A DNA stretch of 56,293 nucleotides from Vibrio sp. 10N.261.45.E2. Lineage in GTDB: Bacteria > Pseudomonadota > Gammaproteobacteria > Enterobacterales > Vibrionaceae. The notes under the pieces are model-generated. The model searched no databases, had not been told where the DNA came from, and worked only from the letters and a program-made list of their open reading frames with translations. The stretch is from the NCBI RefSeq assembly GCF_002875705.1, contig NZ_MCZZ01000095.1:1-56293 (forward strand), in the 5' to 3' direction. Shown here in pieces: positions 19,998-28,159 of this stretch; the stretch's first letter is position 1; every line of letters begins with the position of its first letter. The position numbers were made by a program, and so were the translations under genes.

Positions 19998-20011
19998 GTA
20001 AGGAAATGAGT

Positions 20012-20572
20012 ATGAGTAATGGAATACGTCGTTTATCCATCGAACCGTTAACCAAGCAGGCTTTTGCAGAGTTTGGCGATGTTGTCGAGTCCGATAATAG
20101 TGATTTCTTCATGATCAACAGTGGATCAACACGTCGTTACCACAAGCTAGCGACAACGGATGTGCAAGACCAAGACGGAGAAGCGATCATCAGCATCTTC
20201 CAGGCCACACCGTTGAACTACCCACTGACCATCAAAATGTTAGAGCGTCATACACTTGGCTCTCAGGCATTCGTTCCATTACTTGGTCAACCCTATTTAA
20301 TTGTTGTTGCACCAAAAGGCGATAACCCAACGTTAGCCAATAGCCGAGCTTTCTTGAGCAACGGCCGTCAAGGAGTGAACTATCACAAAGGGGTGTGGCA
20401 TCACCCAGTTCTCGCGCTCACCGATCAAGACCAGTTCTTGATTGTCGATAGAGGCGGAGAAGGACATAACTGTGATGAAGTTTATTTCGAGAACGATCGA
20501 GTGGCATTGCATTTGGAAGACTTGCCAACGGAAGACAACAAGGAAGAGCAACGCTTAGCTAAAGCGTTGTGA
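20012..20572 (+). CDS. allA: Ureidoglycolate lyase
   Basis: Splits ureidoglycolate into glyoxylate and urea, linking the purine branch to gcl and aceB. The protein of about 186 residues is a cupin; the FLSNGRQGVNYHKGVWHHPVLAL region carries the family's conserved His residues and VDRGGEGHNCDEV follows. It is somewhat longer than E. coli AllA (about 160). ATG 20012 is preferred because AAGGA ends 7 nt before it; ATG 20006 is too close. The gene begins 14 bp after alc and ends 14 bp before puuD. Confidence 0.94.
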   Translation: MSNGIRRLSIEPLTKQAFAEFGDVVESDNSDFFMINSGSTRRYHKLATTDVQDQDGEAIISIFQATPLNYPLTIKMLERHTLGSQAFVPLLGQPYLIVVAPKGDNPTLANSRAFLSNGRQGVNYHKGVWHHPVLALTDQDQFLIVDRGGEGHNCDEVYFENDRVALHLEDLPTEDNKEEQRLAKAL

Positions 20573-20586
20573 TACAGGAGTTTATT

Positions 20587-21903
20587 ATGGATCCGCATAT
20601 TACAGAGTGGTTGAATTTAGCGATTCGCTGGATTCACATGATTGTTGGTGTTGCGTGGATAGGCGCATCATTTTACTTTGTTTGGTTAGAGAACAACCTT
20701 AATCGAGTAAACCCAAAAACGGGCCTTTCAGGCGACTTATGGGCAATTCACGGCGGTGGTATTTATCATCTAGAGAAGTACAAACTTGCGCCACCAGAAA
20801 TGCCAGAGCACCTGCACTGGTTCAAGTGGGAAGCCTACTTCACGTGGATCACCGGTGTGTGTCTACTGGGTGTGGTTTACTACCTTAACGCTGAAATCTA
20901 CCTGATTGCACCGGGCTCTGGCCTTGATTCAACCACCGCAATCGCGATTGGTATTGGTTCATTCGTTGCCGGTTGGTTTATCTACGACTTACTGTGTGAC
21001 TCACCATTAGGTAAAACCCCCGTGTTGCTTGGCGTTGTGCTGTTTGTGCTGCTCGTTGCTGCGACATATGGCCTAACCCAAGTGTTCAGTGGCCGTGGTG
21101 CTTACATCCACGTGGGTGCCATCATTGGTACCATCATGGTGGGTAACGTATTCCGCGTTATCATGCCGGCGCAGCGTAACTTGGTGAAAGCGATTGAAGA
21201 GAAACGCGAACCGGATCCGACATTGCCAGCGAAAGGTTTACTGCGCTCTCGTCACAACAACTACATGACACTGCCAGTGCTGTTCATTATGATCAGTAAC
21301 CACTTCCCAAGCACTTATGGTTCGGAATATAACTGGTTGATTCTTGCTGGCCTCGCGGTCTTCAGTATCTTGGTTCGTCATTACTTCAACACCCGCCATG
21401 GCAGTCAGAAGTTTGCATGGACTGTGCCAGTAGCGGCATTGGGTATGATTACTCTCGCGTTTGTTACCTCACCTTACGCGAAAAAACAGATGACTCCGGT
21501 TGTGAAAGTGCCAGTGGTTCAAGAAGTGCAAGTGAGCGCGACAGAATCGGCTCCAGAAGAACTTGCTGCGAACAGTACCGCTTCGACAACGACTGATGCT
21601 CAACAGGCTCCAGCACACGCAACGCAATCTGCGAGCGCAGGCGTCAGCTTTGAAACCATCAACAAAGTCATTCAAGAGCGCTGTTCTGTGTGTCACTCAT
21701 CAACCCCTAGCCATGCTGCTTTTGCTGCTGCGCCAGGTGGTGTGATGTTTGATACCCCAGAAGAGATTAAAGCCAACGTACCAAGGATTGTTGCTCAAAC
21801 CGTAACAACCAAGGTGATGCCGCTCGGCAATATGACTCAAATGACTGATGAAGAGCGTGCACTCATCGGTACTTGGGTAGAGCAAGGCGCGACGCTTCAA
21901 TAA
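20587..21903 (+). CDS. puuD: Membrane cytochrome c-type urate oxidase
   Basis: Oxidises urate to 5-hydroxyisourate at the inner membrane, passing electrons to the respiratory chain and not to O2 as soluble uricase does. The 438-residue protein has an N-terminal urate hydroxylase domain with about eight membrane helices (WIHMIVGVAWIGASFYFVWL, later SRHNNYMTLPVLFIMISNH). An Ala/Thr/Gln-rich linker (about residues 310-355) follows, then a C-terminal cytochrome c domain with the haem site CSVCH (366-370) and possible axial Met in KVMPLGNM. CAGGAG precedes ATG 20587. It closes the operon that supplies every later urate-degrading step except HiuH. Confidence 0.96.
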   Translation: MDPHITEWLNLAIRWIHMIVGVAWIGASFYFVWLENNLNRVNPKTGLSGDLWAIHGGGIYHLEKYKLAPPEMPEHLHWFKWEAYFTWITGVCLLGVVYYLNAEIYLIAPGSGLDSTTAIAIGIGSFVAGWFIYDLLCDSPLGKTPVLLGVVLFVLLVAATYGLTQVFSGRGAYIHVGAIIGTIMVGNVFRVIMPAQRNLVKAIEEKREPDPTLPAKGLLRSRHNNYMTLPVLFIMISNHFPSTYGSEYNWLILAGLAVFSILVRHYFNTRHGSQKFAWTVPVAALGMITLAFVTSPYAKKQMTPVVKVPVVQEVQVSATESAPEELAANSTASTTTDAQQAPAHATQSASAGVSFETINKVIQERCSVCHSSTPSHAAFAAAPGGVMFDTPEEIKANVPRIVAQTVTTKVMPLGNMTQMTDEERALIGTWVEQGATLQ

Positions 21904-21937
21904 CCGTACTTTTCAATAACAGTACTCAGCATCCTTT

Positions 21938-22045
21938 ACCTAAGAGCATGAGTCTTAGGTGAGGCTTGGGGAGAGTTTGGTTTACGGGCACGCGCCAAAC
22001 TCATCCCACCCTGTTTCCCCGGTTCCTATAACCGGGGCTTTTTTT
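21938..22045 (+). ncRNA. Three-hairpin structured element after puuD ending in a terminator
   Basis: Three stems follow one another. ACCTAAGA/TCTTAGGT spans 21938-21960 (7-nt loop). GAGTTTGG/CCAAACTC spans 21973-22002 (14-nt loop) and can be extended by flanking GGG/CCC at 21968-21970 and 22005-22007. CCCCGGTT/AACCGGGG spans 22017-22037 and is followed by CTTTTTTT. The last is a clear intrinsic terminator for the puuE-puuD operon. The whole could be a 3'-UTR-derived small RNA or merely a structured tail; I recognise no known family. The remaining bases to 22314 contain no convincing gene. Confidence 0.45.
22017..22045 (+). terminator. Intrinsic terminator of the puuE-puuD operon
   Basis: A GC-rich 8-bp stem (CCCCGGTT/AACCGGGG) with a 5-nt loop and a run of seven T. 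Confidence 0.88.
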
Positions 22046-22314
22046 GTTTTTGGAGAAAGACATATTAGAGAGTTTATTAGTATGCATATTCTAGAATTTT
22101 ATGAATCCACCGAAGTAAGTTCGATATTTGCGCTACATAACACACTGAGTTGCATATAAATTGTTGTTGGTCATGAAATTTTGGCTGTATGTTTGGTATG
22201 TGTATGTTCTGAAAGGAAAGCTTGTTGAAATTCAAAGCTTTTGATTGCGAAACTTCACAAAGAACTAGTCAGATACCCAAGTATAAATTTCATAAAAAAT
22301 AAGGAAATATAGTA

Positions 22315-22587
22315 ATGAAATCAGTTTTTTCGTTCGACTCAATGTTAACTCCTAAGTTAGTCACAGGCCTATATTGGTTGTTGTTGCTAATCGCTGTAGT
22401 TTCAGGACTAGCAACCATGTTTGGAGGGTATGGAGGCGTAACATTTGAGAAGTTTATTCTTGGTGCGTTTACGATATTAGGCGGCGCTATAGGTGCGAGA
22501 ATTTGGTGTGAATTGATGATAGTTATCTTCAAAATTAATGAAAACCTGCAGTCTCTAAAGGACTTAAAAGACGAGACTGAAGCCTAG
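22315..22587 (+). CDS. Small membrane protein, DUF4282-like
   Basis: A 90-residue protein with two hydrophobic helices: LVTGLYWLLLLIAVVSGLAT at residues 15-34, and a second at about 45-68 running into the amphipathic WCELMIVIFKINENLQSL. The pattern, with a short cytoplasmic tail, resembles DUF4282 proteins. Their function is unknown. AAGGAAATATAGTA before the ATG gives a credible ribosome-binding site. It stands alone between the puuD terminator and a hairpin at 22603. Confidence 0.65.
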   Translation: MKSVFSFDSMLTPKLVTGLYWLLLLIAVVSGLATMFGGYGGVTFEKFILGAFTILGGAIGARIWCELMIVIFKINENLQSLKDLKDETEA

Positions 22588-22602
22588 TATTCAGATGCGT
22601 GG

Positions 22603-22626
22603 CAGCTAACATTTCGATGTTAGCTG
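22603..22626 (+). terminator. Stable TTCG-loop hairpin after the DUF4282-like gene
   Basis: CAGCTAACAT and ATGTTAGCTG form a perfect 10-bp stem closed by a TTCG tetraloop. Only a weak T run follows, so it may be a terminator or a 3'-end protector. Confidence 0.5.
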
Positions 22627-22733
22627 TCTAACATACTGTTACGGTCCCCCCTTCTCCTAATATTTCATTCGGAGGTTCAGATATTTATCAAACCTCTGAC
22701 CTGTCAGTAAAGTCTATACATTGCCCTCTATAT

Positions 22734-22748
22734 TGATAATAATTATCA
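22734..22748. promoter_or_regulatory. Perfect 7-1-7 Fur-type box
   Basis: TGATAATAATTATCA is an exact 7-1-7 inverted repeat of the classic Fur unit (TGATAAT-n-ATTATCA). It lies 26 bp before the next gene and overlaps a plausible promoter (TTGCCC at 22721-22726). This suggests iron repression of the downstream small exported protein. Fur binding is inferred. Confidence 0.6.
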
Positions 22749-22774
22749 CTTGGTTTTTATTATTAATTTAAGTG

Positions 22775-23107
22775 ATGAACAATTTGAGATTTACCAACTA
22801 TCTTCCTCTTAATCTTTTACTTCTAACCCCTATTACTCTTGCAACGACCTCTGATTTTTTGGATGCAGAAGAGTTTAACCATTCCCAAGATACCATTTGT
22901 GAAAGCGTGGTCTGTAATAACCCAACTACACCTTTAATTTTACCAAGGACTGAAACGGAGAATGAAGTTGAAGAACATGTTTCATCATATGAACCCATCG
23001 ATGAACTTGAGGAATACCGAGTGCTTTCTCAAAAGCGTATACCAAAATATTGTAGCGATCTAAATGAGATGTACGGCGTTCGTTTGAAAGACTGTATGCA
23101 TATGTAG
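22775..23107 (+). CDS. Small predicted exported cysteine-containing protein, unknown function
   Basis: A protein of about 110 residues that I do not recognise. The N-terminus (MNNLRFTNYLPLNLLLLTPITLATT) looks like a signal peptide with cleavage near residue 25. The mature part is acidic and contains four cysteines in two pairs, CESVVC near the middle and CSDLNEMYGVRLKDC near the C-terminus, which could form disulfides in the periplasm or outside the cell. It follows a perfect Fur-type box. GTG 22772 is an alternative start; the ribosome-binding site is weak either way. The gene itself is likely but not certain. Confidence 0.55.
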   Translation: MNNLRFTNYLPLNLLLLTPITLATTSDFLDAEEFNHSQDTICESVVCNNPTTPLILPRTETENEVEEHVSSYEPIDELEEYRVLSQKRIPKYCSDLNEMYGVRLKDCMHM

Positions 23108-23183
23108 TTCTGTATAAGACACTTGATATGAAGCTCTACTCATGGCATTTTTTTTACCAAATTGACTTTAATTAGGACAAAAA

Positions 23184-23423
23184 ATGGAAGACTTGATAGT
23201 CGCGTATTTTAGGGCATTGAGCTCATTATTTAGGTATCTGTTTCAGTCGATATTGATTGAGTTCATTGGTTACGGAGCTAGCTGGATAGTTTGTAAAGTA
23301 TTCACATTAGGGCGCTTCCCCCCATTGATTCCAACTGAAAAAGAGCGAACCAGAATCTCTTATATCGGAGCTATTAGTCTCGCACTCCTTCTTTTGGCAA
23401 TTGGTGTATTTAATAGTTTTTAG
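23184..23423 (+). CDS. Small two-helix membrane protein, unknown
   Basis: A 79-residue protein with a hydrophobic or amphipathic N-terminal region (residues 5-40), a charged loop (PTEKERTRIS) and a C-terminal membrane helix (YIGAISLALLLLAIGVFNSF). TAGGACAAAAA before the ATG is a good ribosome-binding site. It lies 21 bp before the next small membrane-protein gene, so the two may be co-transcribed. No function can be inferred. Confidence 0.6.
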   Translation: MEDLIVAYFRALSSLFRYLFQSILIEFIGYGASWIVCKVFTLGRFPPLIPTEKERTRISYIGAISLALLLLAIGVFNSF

Positions 23424-23444
23424 GCAGCGGAATAGAGTGTGACC

Positions 23445-23846
23445 ATGGATAGTATTCAAAATAATACGGACAAAAAAGACATGCTTGAGAAAGTTCAGGA
23501 TATTGCTTCGATTAACGGGCTGGAATATGAAGTGAGCGGGAATGTTCTTAATCTTAAACTAGGCAGAGCCGCTGGAAAGGTTAAGATTAAATACGATTAC
23601 GTTACGCGTTCATACGTCTACAACTGCAATGAATATGCTGCTGGTTTTTCCAGCCTCATTTTCTTCGCTCTTTCGTTCAATACTCTGTATCAGGCAGACC
23701 AACAAGTATGGTCTGGCTACGTCGCAGGTTTGATGTTTGCGGTGGCAGTATTTAATTTGATCCAATTAGTGTTGTCTCACGTGCAAATGCTAGATATTAA
23801 AGCGCAGCTAAGAGAGGTCGGTATCTATCTAAAGTCTGCCGCATAA
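23445..23846 (+). CDS. Hypothetical membrane protein with two helices
   Basis: A 133-residue protein. Residues 1-60 are hydrophilic with a beta-like stretch (LNLKLGRAAGKVKIKYDY). Two membrane helices follow (about residues 65-83 and 90-112), then a short tail QLREVGIYLKSAA. I do not recognise the family. ATG 23445 is chosen; an in-frame GTG at 23439 is possible and neither has a strong ribosome-binding site. A terminator-like hairpin lies about 90 bp downstream. Confidence 0.6.
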   Translation: MDSIQNNTDKKDMLEKVQDIASINGLEYEVSGNVLNLKLGRAAGKVKIKYDYVTRSYVYNCNEYAAGFSSLIFFALSFNTLYQADQQVWSGYVAGLMFAVAVFNLIQLVLSHVQMLDIKAQLREVGIYLKSAA

Positions 23847-23937
23847 GAGCCTTTAGCTCCTTGTGTATCGTGAACAACTCAGCAATCGCTGAGTAACGAT
23901 TGGTTAAGTCCTGCCATCGGTAGCTATGTGCTCAAAT

Positions 23938-23972
23938 AAACAGCGCCAACGCCAATTCTTGGTGCTGTTTTT
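23938..23972 (+). terminator. Intrinsic terminator after the small membrane-protein pair
   Basis: AAACAGCGCCAA and TTGGTGCTGTTT pair with one internal mismatch around a 9-nt loop and are followed by T residues. Confidence 0.65.
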
Positions 23973-24048
23973 ACTTTCCTCTTACACTCTTTTCTAATAT
24001 CGAACCTAGTATCAAATTACTCTTTGTCATACAGGCAAGTAACTCATT

Positions 24049-24708
24049 ATGAAGCACTTCTTCGATAGCGAACTCATGCTCTCTAGCTCCTTGAATTTCG
24101 TTTTGCTATCCCTTGGGCTAACGCTCCTCTTACATATTCCCATTTGGTGTGGATTCAATTTAAGCAGACGAAAATGGAAATTGATGGACTATTTGTGGCC
24201 GCTGCTAGCGGGTATCGGCATGCTGGGTGCGGTGTCTGAAATTCGGGCATCGGTAGCCGGTGATTGGGTCGAGACTGAACAAACTAGAGCCGTCACTATT
24301 TTAGAGTCGATTCAGCAGTTTTCTTTGGATAAATTAAGAAGCGACATCTGCACAGGTCAGCCATCTTTAGACGCTAATGGACAGCACCATGAAGCGTGTT
24401 TGTGGTATTTGAATACAGCGATTACTTTTAAAGATGTCGATTTCACTCTGTTGCCCAACGCCGCAGATTTCACGGTTCCTCCGCCTAGTGTGTCGCTGGT
24501 GGAAAGCGACGCCGTGTGGGTGAGTGGCATGCTGAGTCAGTATGAAAAACAGAAGAACCAATACATTAAAACCAGAGAAGCGCAGGTGAAGCAGCCACTA
24601 GAAAGCATCTTCTGGTATGTGAGTCCTTACTTAGTCTGTATCGCAATTGCGTTGCGTTTGACGAAAGTGACCGCAGAGCTCAAATTAGATAAATGTGCAA
24701 ATAATTAG
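24049..24708 (+). CDS. Hypothetical membrane protein with a central extracytoplasmic domain
   Basis: A 219-residue protein that I do not recognise. Two N-terminal helices (about residues 14-34 and 47-64) and one near the C-terminus (about 186-203) flank a soluble segment of roughly 120 residues with two cysteines (RSDIC and EACLW). That segment probably faces the periplasm. The ribosome-binding site is weak. Its stop codon overlaps by 4 bp the stop of the convergent AEC transporter gene, so no terminator separates them. Confidence 0.65.
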   Translation: MKHFFDSELMLSSSLNFVLLSLGLTLLLHIPIWCGFNLSRRKWKLMDYLWPLLAGIGMLGAVSEIRASVAGDWVETEQTRAVTILESIQQFSLDKLRSDICTGQPSLDANGQHHEACLWYLNTAITFKDVDFTLLPNAADFTVPPPSVSLVESDAVWVSGMLSQYEKQKNQYIKTREAQVKQPLESIFWYVSPYLVCIAIALRLTKVTAELKLDKCANN

Positions 24709-25586
24709 TTCGATAAAGACAGCGCGAACGACAGCAAGATAGGTAAGGTGACCACACTCAGGAAGTTACCAAACAACACCATGGACGCGACCTTGGGTGG
24801 CTCGACATTGAAGCGTTCTGCGAACAGGTAGTTCATCACGGCGGGTGGCAGCATGGTGAACAGCACCATCATTTGTAGGTGCAGCGTAGGCAGCGGGATA
24901 AAGAAGTAGATGATGGTAAAGGCGATGGCGCCAGTAAACAGCGATTGAGCGGTACACAGCAAGCCTACCTTTAATCCGCTCAGTCTCAAGTTGACCATTT
25001 GCGAACCTAGCGACAACAGCATGATAGGCACCGCTGCTTGCCCAAGCAGAGAAGTGGCTTCGTAGATTGGATTCCATACTGCAATGCCAGATAAGTTGAG
25101 CGTCATCGCTAATGCGGCGGCTAAGAATATCGGCATTTTGAGGATCTGTTTGATCGGATTGCCTTCGCTTAGTAGCGCCAAACCGACACTAATGTGCACA
25201 CACGCTGATACCACAAACAGTAATACCGCAGGGGCTAATGCGCTTTCGCCAAAGGTATACGTGAACAGGGGAATAGCCAGGTTGCCACTGTTGCGGAACA
25301 TGTGTGGAGGAGCCCAAGCTTTGAAGTTGAGCTTAAAAATCTTACAGATTGGAATCATCAACAATGCTGGCACTAACACCGAAACCAAAGACGCAGAGAT
25401 AAGTGGCAGTTGCTCGGTGTCGAGAGGCATGGTGGTCAGCGATGCAAACACTAAAGCAGGAATACACACATCCATGTTAATGCGATTGATCGGTTTGAAG
25501 TCGGGCTTGAGCCAACGACCGACCGCAAAGCCAGCACTGGCTAAAGCAAAAACGGGAAACAGAATGCTGACGACCTGTTCGAACAT
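24705..25586 (-). CDS. AEC-family transporter (auxin efflux carrier superfamily)
   Basis: A 293-residue protein with about ten membrane segments and the AEC layout: VFALASAGFAVGRWLKPDFK at the N-terminus, MFRNSGNLAIPLFTYTFGES in the middle with the conserved Asn/Gly/Pro, and MLPPAVMNYLFAERFNVEP near the C-terminus. Bacterial members move malonate, malate or other organic anions; the substrate here is unknown. AAAGGA before the ATG supports the start. It lies just downstream of the guaD terminator on the same strand, so it is probably a separate unit, though a link to purine products is conceivable. Confidence 0.88.
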   Translation of the reverse strand: MFEQVVSILFPVFALASAGFAVGRWLKPDFKPINRINMDVCIPALVFASLTTMPLDTEQLPLISASLVSVLVPALLMIPICKIFKLNFKAWAPPHMFRNSGNLAIPLFTYTFGESALAPAVLLFVVSACVHISVGLALLSEGNPIKQILKMPIFLAAALAMTLNLSGIAVWNPIYEATSLLGQAAVPIMLLSLGSQMVNLRLSGLKVGLLCTAQSLFTGAIAFTIIYFFIPLPTLHLQMMVLFTMLPPAVMNYLFAERFNVEPPKVASMVLFGNFLSVVTLPILLSFALSLSN

Positions 25587-25731
25587 AGAAATCCTTTCTA
25601 AGCGTGTGTGGATGTTGTTTTAAACGGACAAAGCGTGACCGATCATCGTCTAACCTACCAACTTAAATCGGTTGCGTCATGGGTGTGAAGCACACGTTAA
25701 GCAATAATTTGTATTTCTTTGAATTAAGGAC

Positions 25732-25765
25732 AAAAAAAGACCAGCTACGTTAAGTGCTGGTCTTT
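25732..25765 (-). terminator. Intrinsic terminator of the xdh-guaD operon
   Basis: Read on the minus strand, AAAGACCAGC/GCTGGTCTTT forms a 10-bp stem with a 10-nt loop followed by a run of T, about 70 bp after the guaD stop codon. Confidence 0.85.
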
Positions 25766-25834
25766 AAAACTAGGCGAATCTGGACGGGTTCTTTAACAAC
25801 AAAGGTTACCTAGTATGTGTTCATTGTTAGCAAA

Positions 25835-27169
25835 TTAGCTAACGAGCTTTTTGTAGTCTTTGAAATTCACATCGTAGGCTTTCTCACCGTAGATGTAAGT
25901 CTCGCTAACGGTTCTGTCGTCACCCAAGCTCATTAGTACAAACAGCTTTTCTTCAAGTTTGGTCGCTTGTTCCATTCTAAAGCGCATCAGTTGAGTGGCG
26001 TGCAAATCGAGCACCACGAAATCCGCTTCTTTGCCAACTTCCAAGTTACCAATCTTGTCTTCTAGATGCAGCGAACGTGCGCCACCTAATGTTGCTAAGA
26101 ACAGGGATTTCGCAGGGTGCAGCTTTTTATGCTGTAACTGCATGATCTTGTACGCTTCGCTCATGGTTTGCAGAATTGAGAAGCTGGTACCTGCGCCTAC
26201 ATCGGTTCCGACACCGACACGAATGCCGTGCTCTTCCATTTCTGGTAATCGGAATAAACCCGAACCTAAAAACAAGTTCGAAGTTGGGCAAAATGCGATA
26301 GCAGATTCGGTATCGGCTAGGCGCTTACATTCACAGTCAGACAGATGAATACCGTGAGCAAATACTGAACGCTTGTGCAGTAGTCCGTAATGATCATAGA
26401 CATCTAGGTAACTATCGCGCTCTGGGAACAGCGATTTCACCCACTCGATCTCTTTCTCGTTTTCAGAAAGGTGAGTGTGCATGTACACGTCTGGATATTC
26501 TTCTAGCAGTTTACCCACAGTAGCAAGTTGCTCTGGTGTGCTGGTTGGTGCGAAGCGAGGTGTCACAGCATAGTGCAAACGACCGCGCTTATGCCACTTT
26601 TCGATCAACTCTTTTGAATCGATATAGCCAGATTCTGGTGTGTCGGTAAGGTAATCGGGCGCATTGCGATCCATCAACACCTTACCCGCGATCATACGTA
26701 GGTTGCGCTTCTCAGCTTCTTCAAAAAATACGTTAACTGACTCTTTGTGTACCGTGCCAAAAACCAGTGCAGTAGTAGTACCGTTACTTGCTAATTCGTC
26801 TAGGAATAGCTTGGCCACTTTGTGTGCGTAGACTGGATTTTTGAAGCGCTTTTCTTCTGGGAAGGTGTAGTTCTCTAACCAATCAAGAAGCTGCTCACCG
26901 TAAGACGCGATCATCCCTGTCTGAGGGTAGTGGATGTGCGTATCAATAAAGCCAGAGGTGATCAGCTTGTCTTTGTATTGTTTTACTTCGAGTGTTTTAG
27001 GTTGGCGAGCCAGTACCTCGTCGGCATGGCCTAAGTCGATGACATGGCCGTTCTCAACCACTAAAACACCGTCTTCAAAATAGTCGTAAGACTCATCGAT
27101 ACCGACATCTTTTGGGTCGGCGACGCTGTGTAAAATACTGGCGCGATAAGCTTTGCGTTGCGTTGTCAT
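25835..27169 (-). CDS. guaD: Guanine deaminase
   Basis: Deaminates guanine to xanthine. The 444-residue zinc amidohydrolase has the metal motif FIDTHIHYPQ (His78, His80), the guanine deaminase signature YGEQLLDWLENYTFPEE, HTHLSEN, FAHGIHLSDCE, FCPTSNLFLGSGLF and the catalytic aspartate in VGVGTDVGAGTSFS. AAAAGGAAG before the ATG gives a strong start. It is the last gene of xdhA-xdhB-xdhC-guaD, 59 bp after xdhC, so guanine conversion is made together with the xanthine oxidation system. Confidence 0.97.
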   Translation of the reverse strand: MTTQRKAYRASILHSVADPKDVGIDESYDYFEDGVLVVENGHVIDLGHADEVLARQPKTLEVKQYKDKLITSGFIDTHIHYPQTGMIASYGEQLLDWLENYTFPEEKRFKNPVYAHKVAKLFLDELASNGTTTALVFGTVHKESVNVFFEEAEKRNLRMIAGKVLMDRNAPDYLTDTPESGYIDSKELIEKWHKRGRLHYAVTPRFAPTSTPEQLATVGKLLEEYPDVYMHTHLSENEKEIEWVKSLFPERDSYLDVYDHYGLLHKRSVFAHGIHLSDCECKRLADTESAIAFCPTSNLFLGSGLFRLPEMEEHGIRVGVGTDVGAGTSFSILQTMSEAYKIMQLQHKKLHPAKSLFLATLGGARSLHLEDKIGNLEVGKEADFVVLDLHATQLMRFRMEQATKLEEKLFVLMSLGDDRTVSETYIYGEKAYDVNFKDYKKLVS

Positions 27170-27228
27170 GTTTACTTCCTTTTAATGACTTCAGCGACGT
27201 GATGGCCACTGAAGCTTTGCGACTTGTA

Positions 27229-28110
27229 TTAGGCGATCTTCTCTTCCAATGGTGGTTCGCCTACATCGCTTGGTTGACTGTTTTGATCGGTCAAATCCTG
27301 ATTTCGATATTGTTTGGTTGGGCGCTTTTGTTCAAGGGCTTGGCCTTGATAGTGTGCGATCAGTTCACCTGCAACCGATACCGCAATTTCGGCAGGATGT
27401 TTGCCATTCACAGCACTAATGCCAATCGGGCAAATCATGGTTTCAATTTGCTCTTGGCTGTAGCCACGTTGCTCTAAGCGGAAGTCGAACTTTTTACGCT
27501 TAGTGAGCGAACCAATCATGCCGAAGTAACGGCTGTCTTCACGGTCGATAATCGCTTTGGTTAGATCAAAATCGAGCTGGTGGTTGTGGGTCATCACTAG
27601 GTAATAGCTGTTCGGTGGCATGTGTTTTACTTCACCGACTGGATCGTCGCTTACTAGCTTTTTCACACCGTGTGGCAGCGTTTCAGGGAACACTTCTTCA
27701 CGTTCATCAATCCAAGTCACGCGGAAAGGCAGGGTTGCGACAATGTGCAGCAGCGCCTTAGCAACATGACCTGCGCCGAATAGCACAAGATGGTTCTGCT
27801 GAGTGCCAATCGGCTCAAAGCTTAACGTTGCCATACCGCCACAACATTGGCCTAAACGAGCACCTAGGTTGAAGCGTTCCACTTTGAGCGATTTTTCACT
27901 GGCAATCAGCATCTCTCGAGCCATTTTAGTGGCCACATGTTCAAGATGACCACCACCAATCGTGGCAATGATTCGGTCACGAGTGACAAGCATCTTGGTA
28001 CCTGCATCACGTGGAACGGAACCTCTGTCTTCGAGCACCGTCACCATCACACACGGTTCGTAGTTCTCTTCCAGTTTTGCCAGTTCGTGAATCCAATTAT
28101 CCTTAAACAT
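27229..28110 (-). CDS. xdhC: Xanthine dehydrogenase accessory protein XdhC
   Basis: XdhC binds molybdenum cofactor, promotes its sulfuration and delivers it to the XdhB subunit; it is not part of the final enzyme. The 293-residue protein has the N-terminal XdhC/CoxI domain (VTVLEDRGSVPRDAGTKMLV, IGGGHLEH, QCCGGMATL) and a C-terminal Rossmann-like domain (LVLFGAGHVAKALL, MIGSLTKRKKF, GISAVNGKHPAEIAVSVAGE). Its start is fixed by AGGAGG just before ATG 28110. The last 40 or so residues form a polar tail. It lies 49 bp after xdhB. Confidence 0.95.
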   Translation of the reverse strand: MFKDNWIHELAKLEENYEPCVMVTVLEDRGSVPRDAGTKMLVTRDRIIATIGGGHLEHVATKMAREMLIASEKSLKVERFNLGARLGQCCGGMATLSFEPIGTQQNHLVLFGAGHVAKALLHIVATLPFRVTWIDEREEVFPETLPHGVKKLVSDDPVGEVKHMPPNSYYLVMTHNHQLDFDLTKAIIDREDSRYFGMIGSLTKRKKFDFRLEQRGYSQEQIETMICPIGISAVNGKHPAEIAVSVAGELIAHYQGQALEQKRPTKQYRNQDLTDQNSQPSDVGEPPLEEKIA

Positions 28111-28159
28111 ATGTCCTCCTAAATCCCTTCTATGCTTCCTAAGCTCTATATCAGCCCTA

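Noticed and set aside
21959..22159. Open frame of 66 codons running through the puuD terminator.
   Set aside because: It spans the terminator hairpin and T tract, has no ribosome-binding site and has no recognisable protein features.
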